Assembly (NCBI RefSeq): GCF_009720365.1
Contig: NZ_ML769319.1
Location: 1-64,000 of the forward strand
DNA: 64,000 nt
DNA from: Catellatospora paridis
Lineage (GTDB): Bacteria > Actinomycetota > Actinomycetes > Mycobacteriales > Micromonosporaceae
Direction: 5' to 3'
Below, one piece after another: positions 26,190 through 34,811 of the stretch. Both the position numbers and the translations under genes were made by a program. Under the pieces are notes generated by a model that was not told the origin of the DNA, did not search any database, and saw only the letters and a list, made by a program, of their open reading frames with translations. Numbering within the stretch: position 1 is the first letter of the stretch; every line of letters starts with the position of its first letter.

Positions 26190-27335
26190 TCAGCGCAGGC
26201 CGAGGTCGCGGGCGATGACCATGCGCTGGATCTCGGAGGTGCCCTCGCCGATCTCCAGGATCTTGCTGTCGCGCCACATGCGGGCCACCGGGAACTCGTT
26301 CATGAAGCCGTAGCCGCCGTGGATCTGCGTGGCGTCCCGGGCGTTGTCCACCGCGACCGTGCTGGCGTGCAGCTTGGCGATGGCCGCCTGGCGCTTGAAC
26401 TCCTCGCCCGCGACCAGCCGCTGGGCCGCGTCACGCCAGGCCAGCCGCGCGGTGTGGGCGCGCGTCTCCATGTCCGCGATCATGAACTGGATGGCCTGGT
26501 ACGACCCGATGGTGTGCCCGAACGCCTCACGCTGCGAGGCGTACTTGAGCGACTCGTCGACGCAGCCCTGGGCCAGGCCCGTGGACAGCGCGGCGATGGC
26601 GATCCGGCCCTCGTCGAGGATCTGCAGGAACTGCGCGAAGCCGCGGCCCCGCTCACCGAGCAGGTTCTCCACCGGCACCCGGCAGTCGACGAAGGTCAGC
26701 TCGTGGGTGTCCGAGCTGCACCAGCCCACCTTGGAGTAGCCGGGCGCGACCGTGAAGCCGGGCGTGCCCGACGGCACGATGATCGAGGAGATCTCGTTCT
26801 CGCCGGTCCGCGCGGTGACCGTGACCAGGCTGGTCATCGTGGTGCCGGAGTTGGTGATGAAGGCCTTGCTGCCGTTGATGATCCACTCGGTGCCGTCCTC
26901 GGACAGCCGCGCCGTGGTACGCGTGCCGCCCGCGTCGGAGCCCGCGCCCGGTTCGGTGAGGCCGAACCCGGCCAGCGCCTCACCCTTGATCAGGGCGGGC
27001 AGCCAGCGCTGCTTCTGCTCCTCGGAGCCGAACCGGTAGATCGGCATCGCGCCGAGCGAGATCGCCGCCTCCAGCGTGATGGACAGCGACGAGTCGACCC
27101 GGGCCAGCTCCTCCAGCACGATGCACAGGGCGAGGTAGTCGCCGTCCATGCCGCCGAACTCGCTGGGGAAGGGCAGCCCGAACAGGCCCATCTCGCCCAT
27201 CTGGCGGACCAGGTCGTACGGGAACTCGTGCCGCTCGTACAGGTCGCCGATCACCGGCGCCACCTTGTCCTGGGCAAAGCGGCGTACGGTGTCGCGCAGC
27301 TCGCGGTGCTCCTCGGACAGCCCGAAGTCGGTCAT
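26190..27335 (-). CDS. Acyl-CoA dehydrogenase (short/branched-chain type)
   Basis: 381 residues. 'GFGLTEPGAGSDAGGTRTTA' is the FAD/substrate signature, 'IINGSKAFITNSG' and 'QREAFGHTIGSYQAIQFMI' are typical, and 'IHGGYGFMNEFPVARMWRD' and 'EIGEGTSEIQR' complete the pattern. The EGTSE Glu is at the usual catalytic position; isovaleryl-CoA dehydrogenases use a different Glu, so a 2-methylacyl or short-chain substrate is likely. It lies 11 bp after the carboxyltransferase gene and is co-transcribed with it. Confidence 0.92.
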   Translation of the reverse strand: MTDFGLSEEHRELRDTVRRFAQDKVAPVIGDLYERHEFPYDLVRQMGEMGLFGLPFPSEFGGMDGDYLALCIVLEELARVDSSLSITLEAAISLGAMPIYRFGSEEQKQRWLPALIKGEALAGFGLTEPGAGSDAGGTRTTARLSEDGTEWIINGSKAFITNSGTTMTSLVTVTARTGENEISSIIVPSGTPGFTVAPGYSKVGWCSSDTHELTFVDCRVPVENLLGERGRGFAQFLQILDEGRIAIAALSTGLAQGCVDESLKYASQREAFGHTIGSYQAIQFMIADMETRAHTARLAWRDAAQRLVAGEEFKRQAAIAKLHASTVAVDNARDATQIHGGYGFMNEFPVARMWRDSKILEIGEGTSEIQRMVIARDLGLR

Positions 27336-27346
27336 CACGGCCTCTC

Positions 27347-28867
27347 TTAAACCGGAGTCACGCCGTGTCGGCGGCGTGAGAAGTGACGGTCCTTGCCGTG
27401 TGCGGCGCGGTACCGCTGGATGAGCTCGTCGCGGAGCCGATCGGGCTCCACGATCGTGTCGATTACCAGCTCGCTGGCGAGCCGGACCAGGTCGATGTCG
27501 GTCTCGTACTCGGCGCGCTTGGCGGCGATGAACGCCTCCCGCTCCGCCTCGTCCTCGATCGCAGCGATCTTGTTGGCGTAGACGGCGTTCACCGCGGCCT
27601 CGGCGCCCATGACCGCGATCTTCGCGGTGGGCAGCGCGATGGTGGCCTCGGGCATGAAGCCGGGTCCGGCCATGGCGTAGAGGCCGGCGCCGTACGCCTT
27701 GCGCACCACCACGCAGATCTTCGGCACGGTGGCCTCGCTGATCGCGGTGACCATCTTCGCGCCGTGGCGGATGATGCCCTGCCGCTCGACCACGCTGCCG
27801 ACCATGAAGCCCGGCACGTCGCACAGGAACAGCAGCGGCACGTTGAACGCGTCGCACAGCTGCACGAACCGGCTCGCCTTGTCGGCCGAGTCGACGAAGA
27901 GGACCCCACCCTTGTGCAACGAGTTGTTGGCCACCACGCCTACGACCTGGCCGTCGAGCCGGCCGAAGCCGACCGTCAGCTCCTTGGCCCAGCGCGCCTG
28001 GATCTCGAAGAACTCGCCGCCGTCGAGCAGGCCCTTGACCAGCTTGCGCATGTCGAACGCCCGGCGCTCGCTCTCCGGCACGATCGCGGCCAGGTCCGTC
28101 TCCGGTGCTGGCATCGGCTCCAGCGCAGGCGGCTGCTCCGTCCAGTTCGAGGGCAGGAAGGACAGGTAGCGCCGGACCACGCCGAGCGCCTCGTCCTCGT
28201 CCTTGCACAGGAAGTGGCCGACGCCGGACTGCTCGGTGTGCACCTTCGCGCCGCCCATCGCCTCCAGCGTGGTCTTCTCGCCGGTGACCATCTCGACCAT
28301 GCGGTCGGAGCCCAGGTACATCGAGGCGTTGCCGTCGACCATGGCGACCACGTCGCAGAAGGCGGGGATGTACGCGCCGCCCGCGGCGCTGGGCCCGAAC
28401 AGGGCGCACACCTGCGGGATGCTGCCCGAGGACTTCACCTGCTGGTAGAAGATGTTGCCCGCGCCCCGGCGGCCGGGGAACAGGTCGACCTGGTCGGTGA
28501 TCCGCGCACCGGCCGAGTCGACCAGGTAGACCATGGGCACGCCCTGGCCGTACGCCCGCTCGATGATCCTGATGATCTTCTCGACGGTGCGCGCGCCCCA
28601 GCTGCCGGCCTTGACCGTGGAGTCGTTCGCCATCAGGCACACCGGGCGGCCGTCGATGGTGGCCTGGCCCGTGATCACGCCGTCGGCGGGCAGCCCGTGC
28701 GCCAGCGCGTTGGCGAACATCCCGTCCTCGACGAAGGAGCCCTTGTCCACCAGCCGAGCGATGCGCTCCCGGGCGAACAGCTTGCCCTTCGCCTCGTTGG
28801 CCTGGTGGTACTTGGGCGACCCGCCGGCCCCGATGCGCTCCCTCAGCTCATCCAGCCCCTCGTGCAT
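27347..28867 (-). CDS. Acyl-CoA carboxylase carboxyltransferase (beta) subunit, MCC/PCC type
   Basis: 506 residues with the two crotonase-like halves of the AccD/PccB/MccB family: 'GPSAAGGAYIPAFCDVVAMV' (oxyanion GG), 'VDSAGARI', 'LFLCDVPGFMVGS', 'RHGAKMVTAISEATVPKICV', 'YAMAGPGF'. It transfers a carboxyl group from biotin to an acyl-CoA. With the dehydrogenase, HMG-CoA lyase and biotin carboxylase nearby, 3-methylcrotonyl-CoA carboxylase is the best guess. ATG at 28867; a palindromic operator lies 30 bp upstream. Confidence 0.92.
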   Translation of the reverse strand: MHEGLDELRERIGAGGSPKYHQANEAKGKLFARERIARLVDKGSFVEDGMFANALAHGLPADGVITGQATIDGRPVCLMANDSTVKAGSWGARTVEKIIRIIERAYGQGVPMVYLVDSAGARITDQVDLFPGRRGAGNIFYQQVKSSGSIPQVCALFGPSAAGGAYIPAFCDVVAMVDGNASMYLGSDRMVEMVTGEKTTLEAMGGAKVHTEQSGVGHFLCKDEDEALGVVRRYLSFLPSNWTEQPPALEPMPAPETDLAAIVPESERRAFDMRKLVKGLLDGGEFFEIQARWAKELTVGFGRLDGQVVGVVANNSLHKGGVLFVDSADKASRFVQLCDAFNVPLLFLCDVPGFMVGSVVERQGIIRHGAKMVTAISEATVPKICVVVRKAYGAGLYAMAGPGFMPEATIALPTAKIAVMGAEAAVNAVYANKIAAIEDEAEREAFIAAKRAEYETDIDLVRLASELVIDTIVEPDRLRDELIQRYRAAHGKDRHFSRRRHGVTPV

Positions 28868-28896
28868 GTCGCACCCTCTCCTCCCACCGGCTCAAC

Positions 28897-28912
28897 CTGA
28901 ACGATAGTTAAG
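28897..28912. promoter_or_regulatory. TetR operator site 1 (upstream of carboxyltransferase)
   Basis: CTGAACGATAGTTAAG, 30 bp before the carboxyltransferase start. It fits the palindrome CTNAACGNNMGTTNAG shared by four sites in this window. Confidence 0.75.
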
Positions 28913-28970
28913 TTACCACCAGGTGAGACACCCCGCCTCCCCCGCCAGGTGCGACCCCGCCCCACCCCCG

Positions 28971-29035
28971 GCGCAACTCTTGGGGACTTGCGGCCTCAGG
29001 CCGCCCCTGATGCCGCGACTCTTCAAGAGTTGCGG
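28971..29035 (-). terminator. Terminator-like palindromic element after the chaplin-like gene
   Basis: GCAACTCTTG and CAAGAGTTGC form the outer arms, with an additional inner GGCCTCAGGCC-type stem. The right arm contains ACTCTTCAAGAGTTGC, identical to part of the element at 26113-26173. Confidence 0.65.
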
Positions 29036-29122
29036 CAGGTGGGGGGTGGGGTGGGCAGGGCGTGGGGGTATGGGAAAGGGCCGGCGCGCGTCCGCGCCGG
29101 CCCTTTCGGTGGGGAGGATTGT

Positions 29123-30019
29123 TCAGCAGAAGTTCGCGGTGGAGCCGCCGACGCTGGAGGCGTTGGCGTTGCCCAGCAGCGCACCCACGGCCACGCCGGA
29201 GACGTCGATCGGCGCCTGGACCGGCACGAACACCTGGTTGCCGCTCAGGATCCCCGAGTTGCCGAAGGTGTTCCAGTTGAGGTCGCAGGTGCTCGGCGCG
29301 GCGTGCTGCCACTTCTTGCGCTGGTTCAGCCGCTGCTGCATCTGCTGCTGCTTGGCGCCGATGCCGACGCTGGCGCTGGTGTTGCCGACCGCGCCGGTCA
29401 GGCCACTGGTCAGCCCGTTGATCGGCAGCAGGCCGGTGATGACGTCGAGCGGGGAGCTCTCGGCCACGGTGCTCTCGATCGGGGCCGCCGTGGACACGAC
29501 GTCCTTCTTCTTGTTCTTGCCCTTGTGCTGGTGCCAGCTCGGCTCGCCGTAGGGCTGCGGGTACGGGTCCTCGTCGACGTCGCCGGGCTCCGCGCCGGGC
29601 AGGTTGGCCTCGGAGCCGCCCACGCACCACGCGTTGGCGTTGCCGAGCACCCCGACGCCCACGCCGCAGGCGTCGATCGGGACCTGGATCGGGGCCAGCA
29701 CCTGGTTGCCGCTCAGGATGCCCGAGTTGCCGAAGGTGCTCCAGTCGGTGGCGAGAGCGTCCTCGCCGTAGTTGGCCTCGCTGCCGCCGGTGCAGCTGGC
29801 GTTGGCGTTGCCCAGGATGCCGATGGCGATCCCGCAGATGTTGATCGGGGCCTGCACCGGCAGCTTGATCTGGTTGCCGCTGCCGATACCGCTGTTGAAG
29901 GAGGTGTTCCAGTTGTCAGCCGCGTGCGCGCCCGTACCGCCGACGAGCAGCACGCCGGCGGACAGGACGCCGACCTTCACGGACGTCTTGGTCCACGTGC
30001 CCAGCGAAGTCGCAGTCAT
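29123..30019 (-). CDS. Chaplin-like surface protein with three chaplin repeats
   Basis: 298 residues with a signal peptide (cleaved near 'GTGAHAADNW'). Three chaplin (DUF320-type) repeats lie at about residues 40-80, 90-130 and 247-290, each with 'SGILSGNQ' or 'SGIGSGNQ', a Pro-hydrophobic strand and 'GNANA'. Repeats 1 and 2 hold the usual two Cys ('NICGIAIGILGNANASC', 'DACGVGVGVLGNANAWC'). Repeat 3 has Ser/Gly instead ('DVSGVAVGALLGNANASS'), with Cys displaced to 'PSTCDLNW' and the terminal residue. A Lys/Gln-rich spacer of about 110 residues separates repeats 2 and 3. Chaplins self-assemble into amyloid-like hydrophobic layers on aerial hyphae or spores. No sortase motif is visible. Confidence 0.88.
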   Translation of the reverse strand: MTATSLGTWTKTSVKVGVLSAGVLLVGGTGAHAADNWNTSFNSGIGSGNQIKLPVQAPINICGIAIGILGNANASCTGGSEANYGEDALATDWSTFGNSGILSGNQVLAPIQVPIDACGVGVGVLGNANAWCVGGSEANLPGAEPGDVDEDPYPQPYGEPSWHQHKGKNKKKDVVSTAAPIESTVAESSPLDVITGLLPINGLTSGLTGAVGNTSASVGIGAKQQQMQQRLNQRKKWQHAAPSTCDLNWNTFGNSGILSGNQVFVPVQAPIDVSGVAVGALLGNANASSVGGSTANFC

Positions 30020-30427
30020 GTGAATCGCAGTGCCTTTCGATCTGGAATTGCCACGGGGAGATGCAGTGTCTTGCCATGTCACGGCCACTTTGCGGAGCGT
30101 CCTGTGTGCACGATGAGCGCGCCGGAGCGCGGTTGCTCCGACTGTCGACGTGCGCCCGTAGTCACCTGATTCGGCTCGTACAAATAGGGCATTTATGACA
30201 TCGCAAGGGTCAACGAGCCTGCCATTCCTCGGACACGGATCACCGAACCGATCACCCGTGGCGGCAAATGCCATTCCTTGCACGAATTACGGCTTATGTC
30301 CGAATTGCTCTAGATTGAAAAGGCAAGAACGGTCAAATAGCCGACAGGGAGTGACCACTGGTCACTCCCTGTCAATGTTGCTGCCACCTGGATTCAGCAG
30401 GCCGTGGTGGCCCCGGTGTCCGCCAGG
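30020..30427. other. Intergenic region upstream of the chaplin-like gene
   Basis: 408 bp, noticeably AT-richer than its surroundings, especially 30160-30340. It should hold the chaplin promoter. The motif GCCATTCCT occurs twice, 48 bp apart (near 30222 and 30270). The far end contains the HMG-CoA lyase terminator. An open frame extends upstream of the chaplin start, but it lacks a ribosome site and coding character. Confidence 0.45.
30343..30373 (-). terminator. Terminator of the HMG-CoA lyase gene
   Basis: A 14-bp perfect stem (GACAGGGAGTGACC and complement) with a 3-nt loop, 55 bp past the lyase stop on the reverse strand. Confidence 0.85.
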
Positions 30428-31342
30428 TCAGCTCACGGTGCGGCTGCGCGGGCCGGCCCGCAGCACGCCGGAGGGCAGCTCGCGGCCCACGATCTGCTCG
30501 GCCAGCCGGGCCGCGTCGATCAGCTTCTCCAGGTCGATCCCGGTGTCGATGCCCATGTCGTGCAGCATGTGCACGACCTCCTCGGTGGCGACGTTGCCCG
30601 ACGCGCCCGGCGCGTAGGGGCACCCGCCCAGGCCGCCGACGCTGGCGTCGTACTCGGTGATGCCGAACTCCAGCGCGGTGAGGATGTTGGCCAGGCCGGT
30701 GCCGCGGGTGTTGTGGAAGTGCAGCAGCATCGGCACGTCGGGGTGCCGCTCGCGCACGATCGACAGCAGCTCGCGTACCCGGCGCGGGGTGCCCATGCCG
30801 GTGGTGTCGCCGAACGCCACCCGGTCCGCGCCGTCGGCCACCACCCGGTCCACGATCGCGGCCACCCGCTTGGGGTCCACGTCCCCCTCGTATGGGCAGC
30901 CGAAGCTCGTCGCGATGATCACCTCGGCGGTGGACCCGCCATCGTGCAGTGCCGGAATGAGCTGGGCGATCTCGTCCAGCGACTCCTCGGTGGCGCGGTT
31001 GATGTTGCGCCGGTTGTGCGTGTCGGAGGCCGACACCACCACCTCGACCTCGGTGAACCCGCCGGCCAGGGCCCGCTGGGCGCCGCGCAGGTTGGGCACG
31101 AGGGCGCTGTAGCGCACCTGCGGGTTCCGGGCGACGGCGCTCCACACCTCGTCGGCGTCGGCCATCTGCGGAATGGCCTTGGGGTGCACGTACGAGACGG
31201 CTTCGACGCGCCCGACGCCGGTGGCGCTCAGCGCGTCGATCAGCCTGACCTTGTCGGCGGTGGGCACGGGGTCCTCGTTCTGCAGCCCGTCACGCGGACC
31301 CACCTCACGAATCGACACCCGGTCCGGCAGCACAGCACCCAT
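30428..31342 (-). CDS. Hydroxymethylglutaryl-CoA lyase
   Basis: 304 residues. It has 'EVGPRDGLQNE' near the N-terminus, 'VAFGDTTGMGTP', 'LHFHNTRGTGLAN' (metal-binding His-x-His) and the lyase signature 'GGLGGCPYAPGASGNVATEE', including the catalytic Cys. It cleaves HMG-CoA to acetyl-CoA and acetoacetate, the last step of leucine catabolism. It stands alone but shares the operator motif with the other acyl-CoA genes. ATG at 31342. Confidence 0.94.
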   Translation of the reverse strand: MGAVLPDRVSIREVGPRDGLQNEDPVPTADKVRLIDALSATGVGRVEAVSYVHPKAIPQMADADEVWSAVARNPQVRYSALVPNLRGAQRALAGGFTEVEVVVSASDTHNRRNINRATEESLDEIAQLIPALHDGGSTAEVIIATSFGCPYEGDVDPKRVAAIVDRVVADGADRVAFGDTTGMGTPRRVRELLSIVRERHPDVPMLLHFHNTRGTGLANILTALEFGITEYDASVGGLGGCPYAPGASGNVATEEVVHMLHDMGIDTGIDLEKLIDAARLAEQIVGRELPSGVLRAGPRSRTVS

Positions 31343-31350
31343 GCCGCCAC

Positions 31351-31366
31351 CTTAACCCTCGTTAAC
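31351..31366. promoter_or_regulatory. TetR operator site 4 (upstream of HMG-CoA lyase)
   Basis: CTTAACCCTCGTTAAC, 9 bp before the lyase start. It matches the shared palindrome except at positions 7 and 16, so it may be a weaker site. Confidence 0.6.
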
Positions 31367-31520
31367 CTCACCTGCCCACCCCTCCCCTGACCTCACTGTT
31401 CGCCGATCCTTCACAAGGATTTGAGGTATTCATTCATGTCGCTGCACAACGCGTCGGCCGTTCGGGGCGTCTCTACGAACGACAGTCCAAGGCGGACTGA
31501 TCGAACGGACGGGGAGGAAC

Positions 31521-34500
31521 ATGCGATCCAGCAGAGGAACGAGGGCATTGCTGGCCGGGGGGATCGCCGCCACGCTGCTGATGGCCGCGCCCGGCACCGC
31601 GGGCGCGGAACAGGCCGCCTCACCACAGGCCGCCCGACCCGCGCTCGGTAACACGAAGACGCAGACCGTGGCACTGATCACCGGCGACCGGGTGTCGGTG
31701 CACGGCGACAACCGGATCAGCCTGACCCCGCGGGACGGCGTGACGTACCGCAGCTACCGGGTCAAGGACCACCAGTACGTCATTCCCTCCGACGCGGTGC
31801 CGCTGCTCGCGGCGAACCGCCTCGACAAGCGGCTGTTCGACGTCACCGAGCTGCTCGCGGTCAAGGCCGCGCGCAAGGCGACGCTGCCGCTCATCGTCTC
31901 CGGCGCCGGCTCCTCGCCCGGCCTGACCGCCGAGCGCAGGCTCCCGGCCGTCAAGGGCTTCGCGGCCGAGGTGCCGGAGGAGTCCCTGGCCACGCAGTGG
32001 CTGGCGACCCGCAAGGCGAGCACCGGCAAGATCTGGCTCGACGCGGTACGCAAGCCGGCGCTCGACCAGAGCGTCCCACTGATCGGCGCGCCCGCGGCCT
32101 GGTCCGCCGGGTACGACGGCACCGGCGTCACCGTCGCCGTGCTCGACACGGGCGTCGACATCACCCACCCCGACCTGGCCGGCAAGATCAGCGCTCGGCA
32201 GAACTTCACCGAGGGTGAGGAGGACGACCTCGACCGGGTCGGCCACGGCACGCACGTCGCCTCGACCATCGCGGGCAGCGGGGCCGGCTCCGGCGGCAAG
32301 TACAAGGGTGTCGCACCCGGTGCGTCGCTGCTCGACGGCAAGGTCTGCGTCGAGTACGGCTGCGCCGAGTCCTGGATCCTGGCCGGCATGCAGTGGGCTG
32401 CCGAGTCCGGCGCCGACGTGGCGAACATGAGCCTCGGCGGCGACAACACCCCCGAGATCGACCCGCTCGAGCAGGCCGTCAACGACCTGACCGCGCAGTA
32501 CGGCACGCTGTTCGTCATCGCGGCGGGCAACTCCGGCGCGGACGAGACCGTCGGCTCCCCGGCGACCGCCGAGGCGGCGCTGGCCGTCGGGGCGTTCACC
32601 AAGACCGACGAGCTCGCCGAGTTCTCCAGCCGGGGCCCCAGTGCCGACGGCTGGGCGGTCAAGCCGGAGATCGCCGCGCCGGGCCAGGAGATCGTGGCCG
32701 CGCGCAGCAAGGACGGCTTCCTCGGTGAGCCCGGCCAGCTGTACATGCCGCTGGACGGCACGTCCATGGCCACCCCGCACGTCGCGGGTGCGGCCGCGCT
32801 GCTGACCCAGGTGCACCCCCAGTGGACCGCGGCGCAGCGCAAGTCCGCGCTGATGGCCTCCGCGAAGCCGTCCGCCGGGGTCGGCGTGTTCGCGCAGGGC
32901 GCGGGCCGGGTCGACGTCGCGCGGGCGATCACCCAGCAGGTGACCACCAATCCCGCGTCGGTCACGTTCGGCCTGCAGGAGTGGCCGCACGAGGACGACG
33001 AGGTGCGCACCAGCACGGTCACCTACCACAACGGGGGCAGCGCGGCGGTGACCCTGCAGCTCGCGCTGACCGGGGCTCCGGCCGGCGTGTTCTCGCTCAG
33101 CGCCGCCACCGTCACGGTGCCGGCGGGCGGCGACGCATCGGTGACCATCACCGCCGACACCCGCCAGGGCGGGGACCTCACCGGCGGCATCGGCGGTCAG
33201 CTCACCGCCACCGCGGCCGGGGTCTCCGTGCAGACGCCGTTCGGCGTGGTCCGGGAGGAGCTCAGGCACGCGGTGCACATCACCGCCACCGAGCGCGACG
33301 GCGACCCGGCGGAGAACGCGTTCACCGTGCTGTTCGACCCCGTCCGGTTCCGGGACCACATCGTGTCCGGGGCGAGCGGCGACCTGCGCCTGCCGCCGGG
33401 CGAGTACTTCGCGTTCAGCTGGATCGACGAGGACAACGACGGCGTGTACTCGACCACGCAGGTGGTCTACCCGGTGTTCAAGGTCGACGGTGCGGAGTCG
33501 CTGTCGATGGACGCGCGCGGCGCGAGCGCCTTCGACGTCACCGTGCCCGATCCCAAGGCCGACGTGGTGCTTGCCGCGTACGACGTCAGCATGGAGTTCG
33601 AGAATGCCGGCATCAGCATCAGCGCGCTGGGCGACGCGTTCGCCAACATCTACGCCAAGCAGCTCGGCCCGAAGAAGGTGGCCGGGCTCAGCTCGGCGCT
33701 CACCGGAACGCTGGCCGAGACGGACGAGGAGGGCAACCCGGCGCTCGCGCCGCACGTCTACAACCTCGGCTGGCACAAGGCCGACGGCATGCTGCCCGGG
33801 CTGGTCAAGCACCTGCGCTGGAGCGACCTCGCCACGGTGAAGGCGACCCACGCGGTGCTCGACAAGGGAACCAACGGCGTGCGGCTCAGCTTCCTCGCGC
33901 CGCCGGACGGCGGAGGCGGCTGGGCCACCGGCTGGCCGGTCCCGCTGCCGTTCACCCGCACCGACTACTACGCGAGCAACGTGCCGTGGCAGGTCGAGCT
34001 CATGGCGGAGAAGCCGGCCGAGGGCGAGGACTGGCCCGAGACGGTCTCCGACAACAGCGCCGGTGCGGACTACCGGGCCGGCAAGACCTACCAGGAGGAG
34101 TGGAACAAGGGCGCGTTCGGACCCAGCGTGGCCCCGTTCTTCCCGGGCGAGAAGCCGGCGCAGCGCATGGGTGACGTCATGTACGTCGGCCCGGCGCTGC
34201 TCGGCGACGGCCAGGGCCGGGCGGGCTTCGGTCAGATCACCAGCGGCAGGGGTGCCCTCTACCGCAACGGTGAGCTGGTCGCCGAGGCCACGGACGGACC
34301 GTACGTCTACACCGAGGACGTGGACCCGGCCGGCGCCTCGTTCCGCTTCGACGGCAGCCTGGAGCGCGACTCCCGGCTCAGCACGAAGATGTCGGTGAGC
34401 TGGACGTTCCGTTCGGGCCACGTGGCCGAGGCGGCGTCGCTGCCGCTGACCGCGGTCAGCTTCGCGCCGAGCCTGGACATCCAGAACGTGGGCAAGGCCG

Positions 34501-34754
34501 GCGGCCTGGGCGTCTACCCGGCGACCTTCACCCAGACCGAGGGCTCCGGCCGCGTGGTCAAGCTGTCGGTGAAGGCGTCGTACGACGACGGCAAGACCTG
34601 GGTCAAGGTTCCGGTGCTGCACCTGGCCGGGCAGTGGCTGGTCATGGTGGTGCACCCGAAGGCGGGCGGCTTCGTGTCGCTGCAGGCGTCGGGTGCGGAT
34701 TCGAAGGGCAACACCTTCGACCAGACCGTCATCCGGGCGTACGAGATCCGCTGA
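31521..34754 (+). CDS. Secreted subtilisin-like serine protease (S8), 1077 aa
   Basis: A signal peptide (about 1-29, 'APGTAGA') is followed by a propeptide region to about residue 185. The S8 catalytic domain (about 190-475) has 'VAVLDTGVDITHPDL' (Asp), 'GHGTHVASTIAGSG' (His), 'VIAAGNSGAD' (oxyanion Asn) and 'DGTSMATPHVAGAAALL' (Ser). About 600 residues of beta-rich C-terminal domains follow, with no obvious anchor. ATG has GGGGAGGAAC upstream. Exported proteases of this size in actinomycetes are often developmental or nutritional; its place between chaplin and leucine-catabolism genes may be coincidental. Confidence 0.93.
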   Translation: MRSSRGTRALLAGGIAATLLMAAPGTAGAEQAASPQAARPALGNTKTQTVALITGDRVSVHGDNRISLTPRDGVTYRSYRVKDHQYVIPSDAVPLLAANRLDKRLFDVTELLAVKAARKATLPLIVSGAGSSPGLTAERRLPAVKGFAAEVPEESLATQWLATRKASTGKIWLDAVRKPALDQSVPLIGAPAAWSAGYDGTGVTVAVLDTGVDITHPDLAGKISARQNFTEGEEDDLDRVGHGTHVASTIAGSGAGSGGKYKGVAPGASLLDGKVCVEYGCAESWILAGMQWAAESGADVANMSLGGDNTPEIDPLEQAVNDLTAQYGTLFVIAAGNSGADETVGSPATAEAALAVGAFTKTDELAEFSSRGPSADGWAVKPEIAAPGQEIVAARSKDGFLGEPGQLYMPLDGTSMATPHVAGAAALLTQVHPQWTAAQRKSALMASAKPSAGVGVFAQGAGRVDVARAITQQVTTNPASVTFGLQEWPHEDDEVRTSTVTYHNGGSAAVTLQLALTGAPAGVFSLSAATVTVPAGGDASVTITADTRQGGDLTGGIGGQLTATAAGVSVQTPFGVVREELRHAVHITATERDGDPAENAFTVLFDPVRFRDHIVSGASGDLRLPPGEYFAFSWIDEDNDGVYSTTQVVYPVFKVDGAESLSMDARGASAFDVTVPDPKADVVLAAYDVSMEFENAGISISALGDAFANIYAKQLGPKKVAGLSSALTGTLAETDEEGNPALAPHVYNLGWHKADGMLPGLVKHLRWSDLATVKATHAVLDKGTNGVRLSFLAPPDGGGGWATGWPVPLPFTRTDYYASNVPWQVELMAEKPAEGEDWPETVSDNSAGADYRAGKTYQEEWNKGAFGPSVAPFFPGEKPAQRMGDVMYVGPALLGDGQGRAGFGQITSGRGALYRNGELVAEATDGPYVYTEDVDPAGASFRFDGSLERDSRLSTKMSVSWTFRSGHVAEAASLPLTAVSFAPSLDIQNVGKAGGLGVYPATFTQTEGSGRVVKLSVKASYDDGKTWVKVPVLHLAGQWLVMVVHPKAGGFVSLQASGADSKGNTFDQTVIRAYEIR

Positions 34755-34766
34755 TCACCGCAACGC

Positions 34767-34802
34767 GAAAGGGCCCGGCGACCGTGGTCGCCGGGCCCTT
34801 TC
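34767..34802. terminator. Bidirectional terminator after the protease gene
   Basis: 17-bp perfect arms (GAAAGGGCCCGGCGACC and complement) between convergent genes ending at 34754 and 34812. Confidence 0.93.
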
Positions 34803-34811
34803 CCTGCCCGG

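Noticed and set aside
30020-30283. Upstream in-frame extension of the chaplin-like protein to 30283
   Set aside because: The added residues have no signal peptide and no coding character, whereas the ATG at 30019 begins a proper signal sequence.
31620-34655. 1011-codon reverse-strand open frame under the subtilase gene
   Set aside because: Antisense of a gene with all catalytic motifs; composition is low-complexity Val/Arg/Gly/Ala/His.
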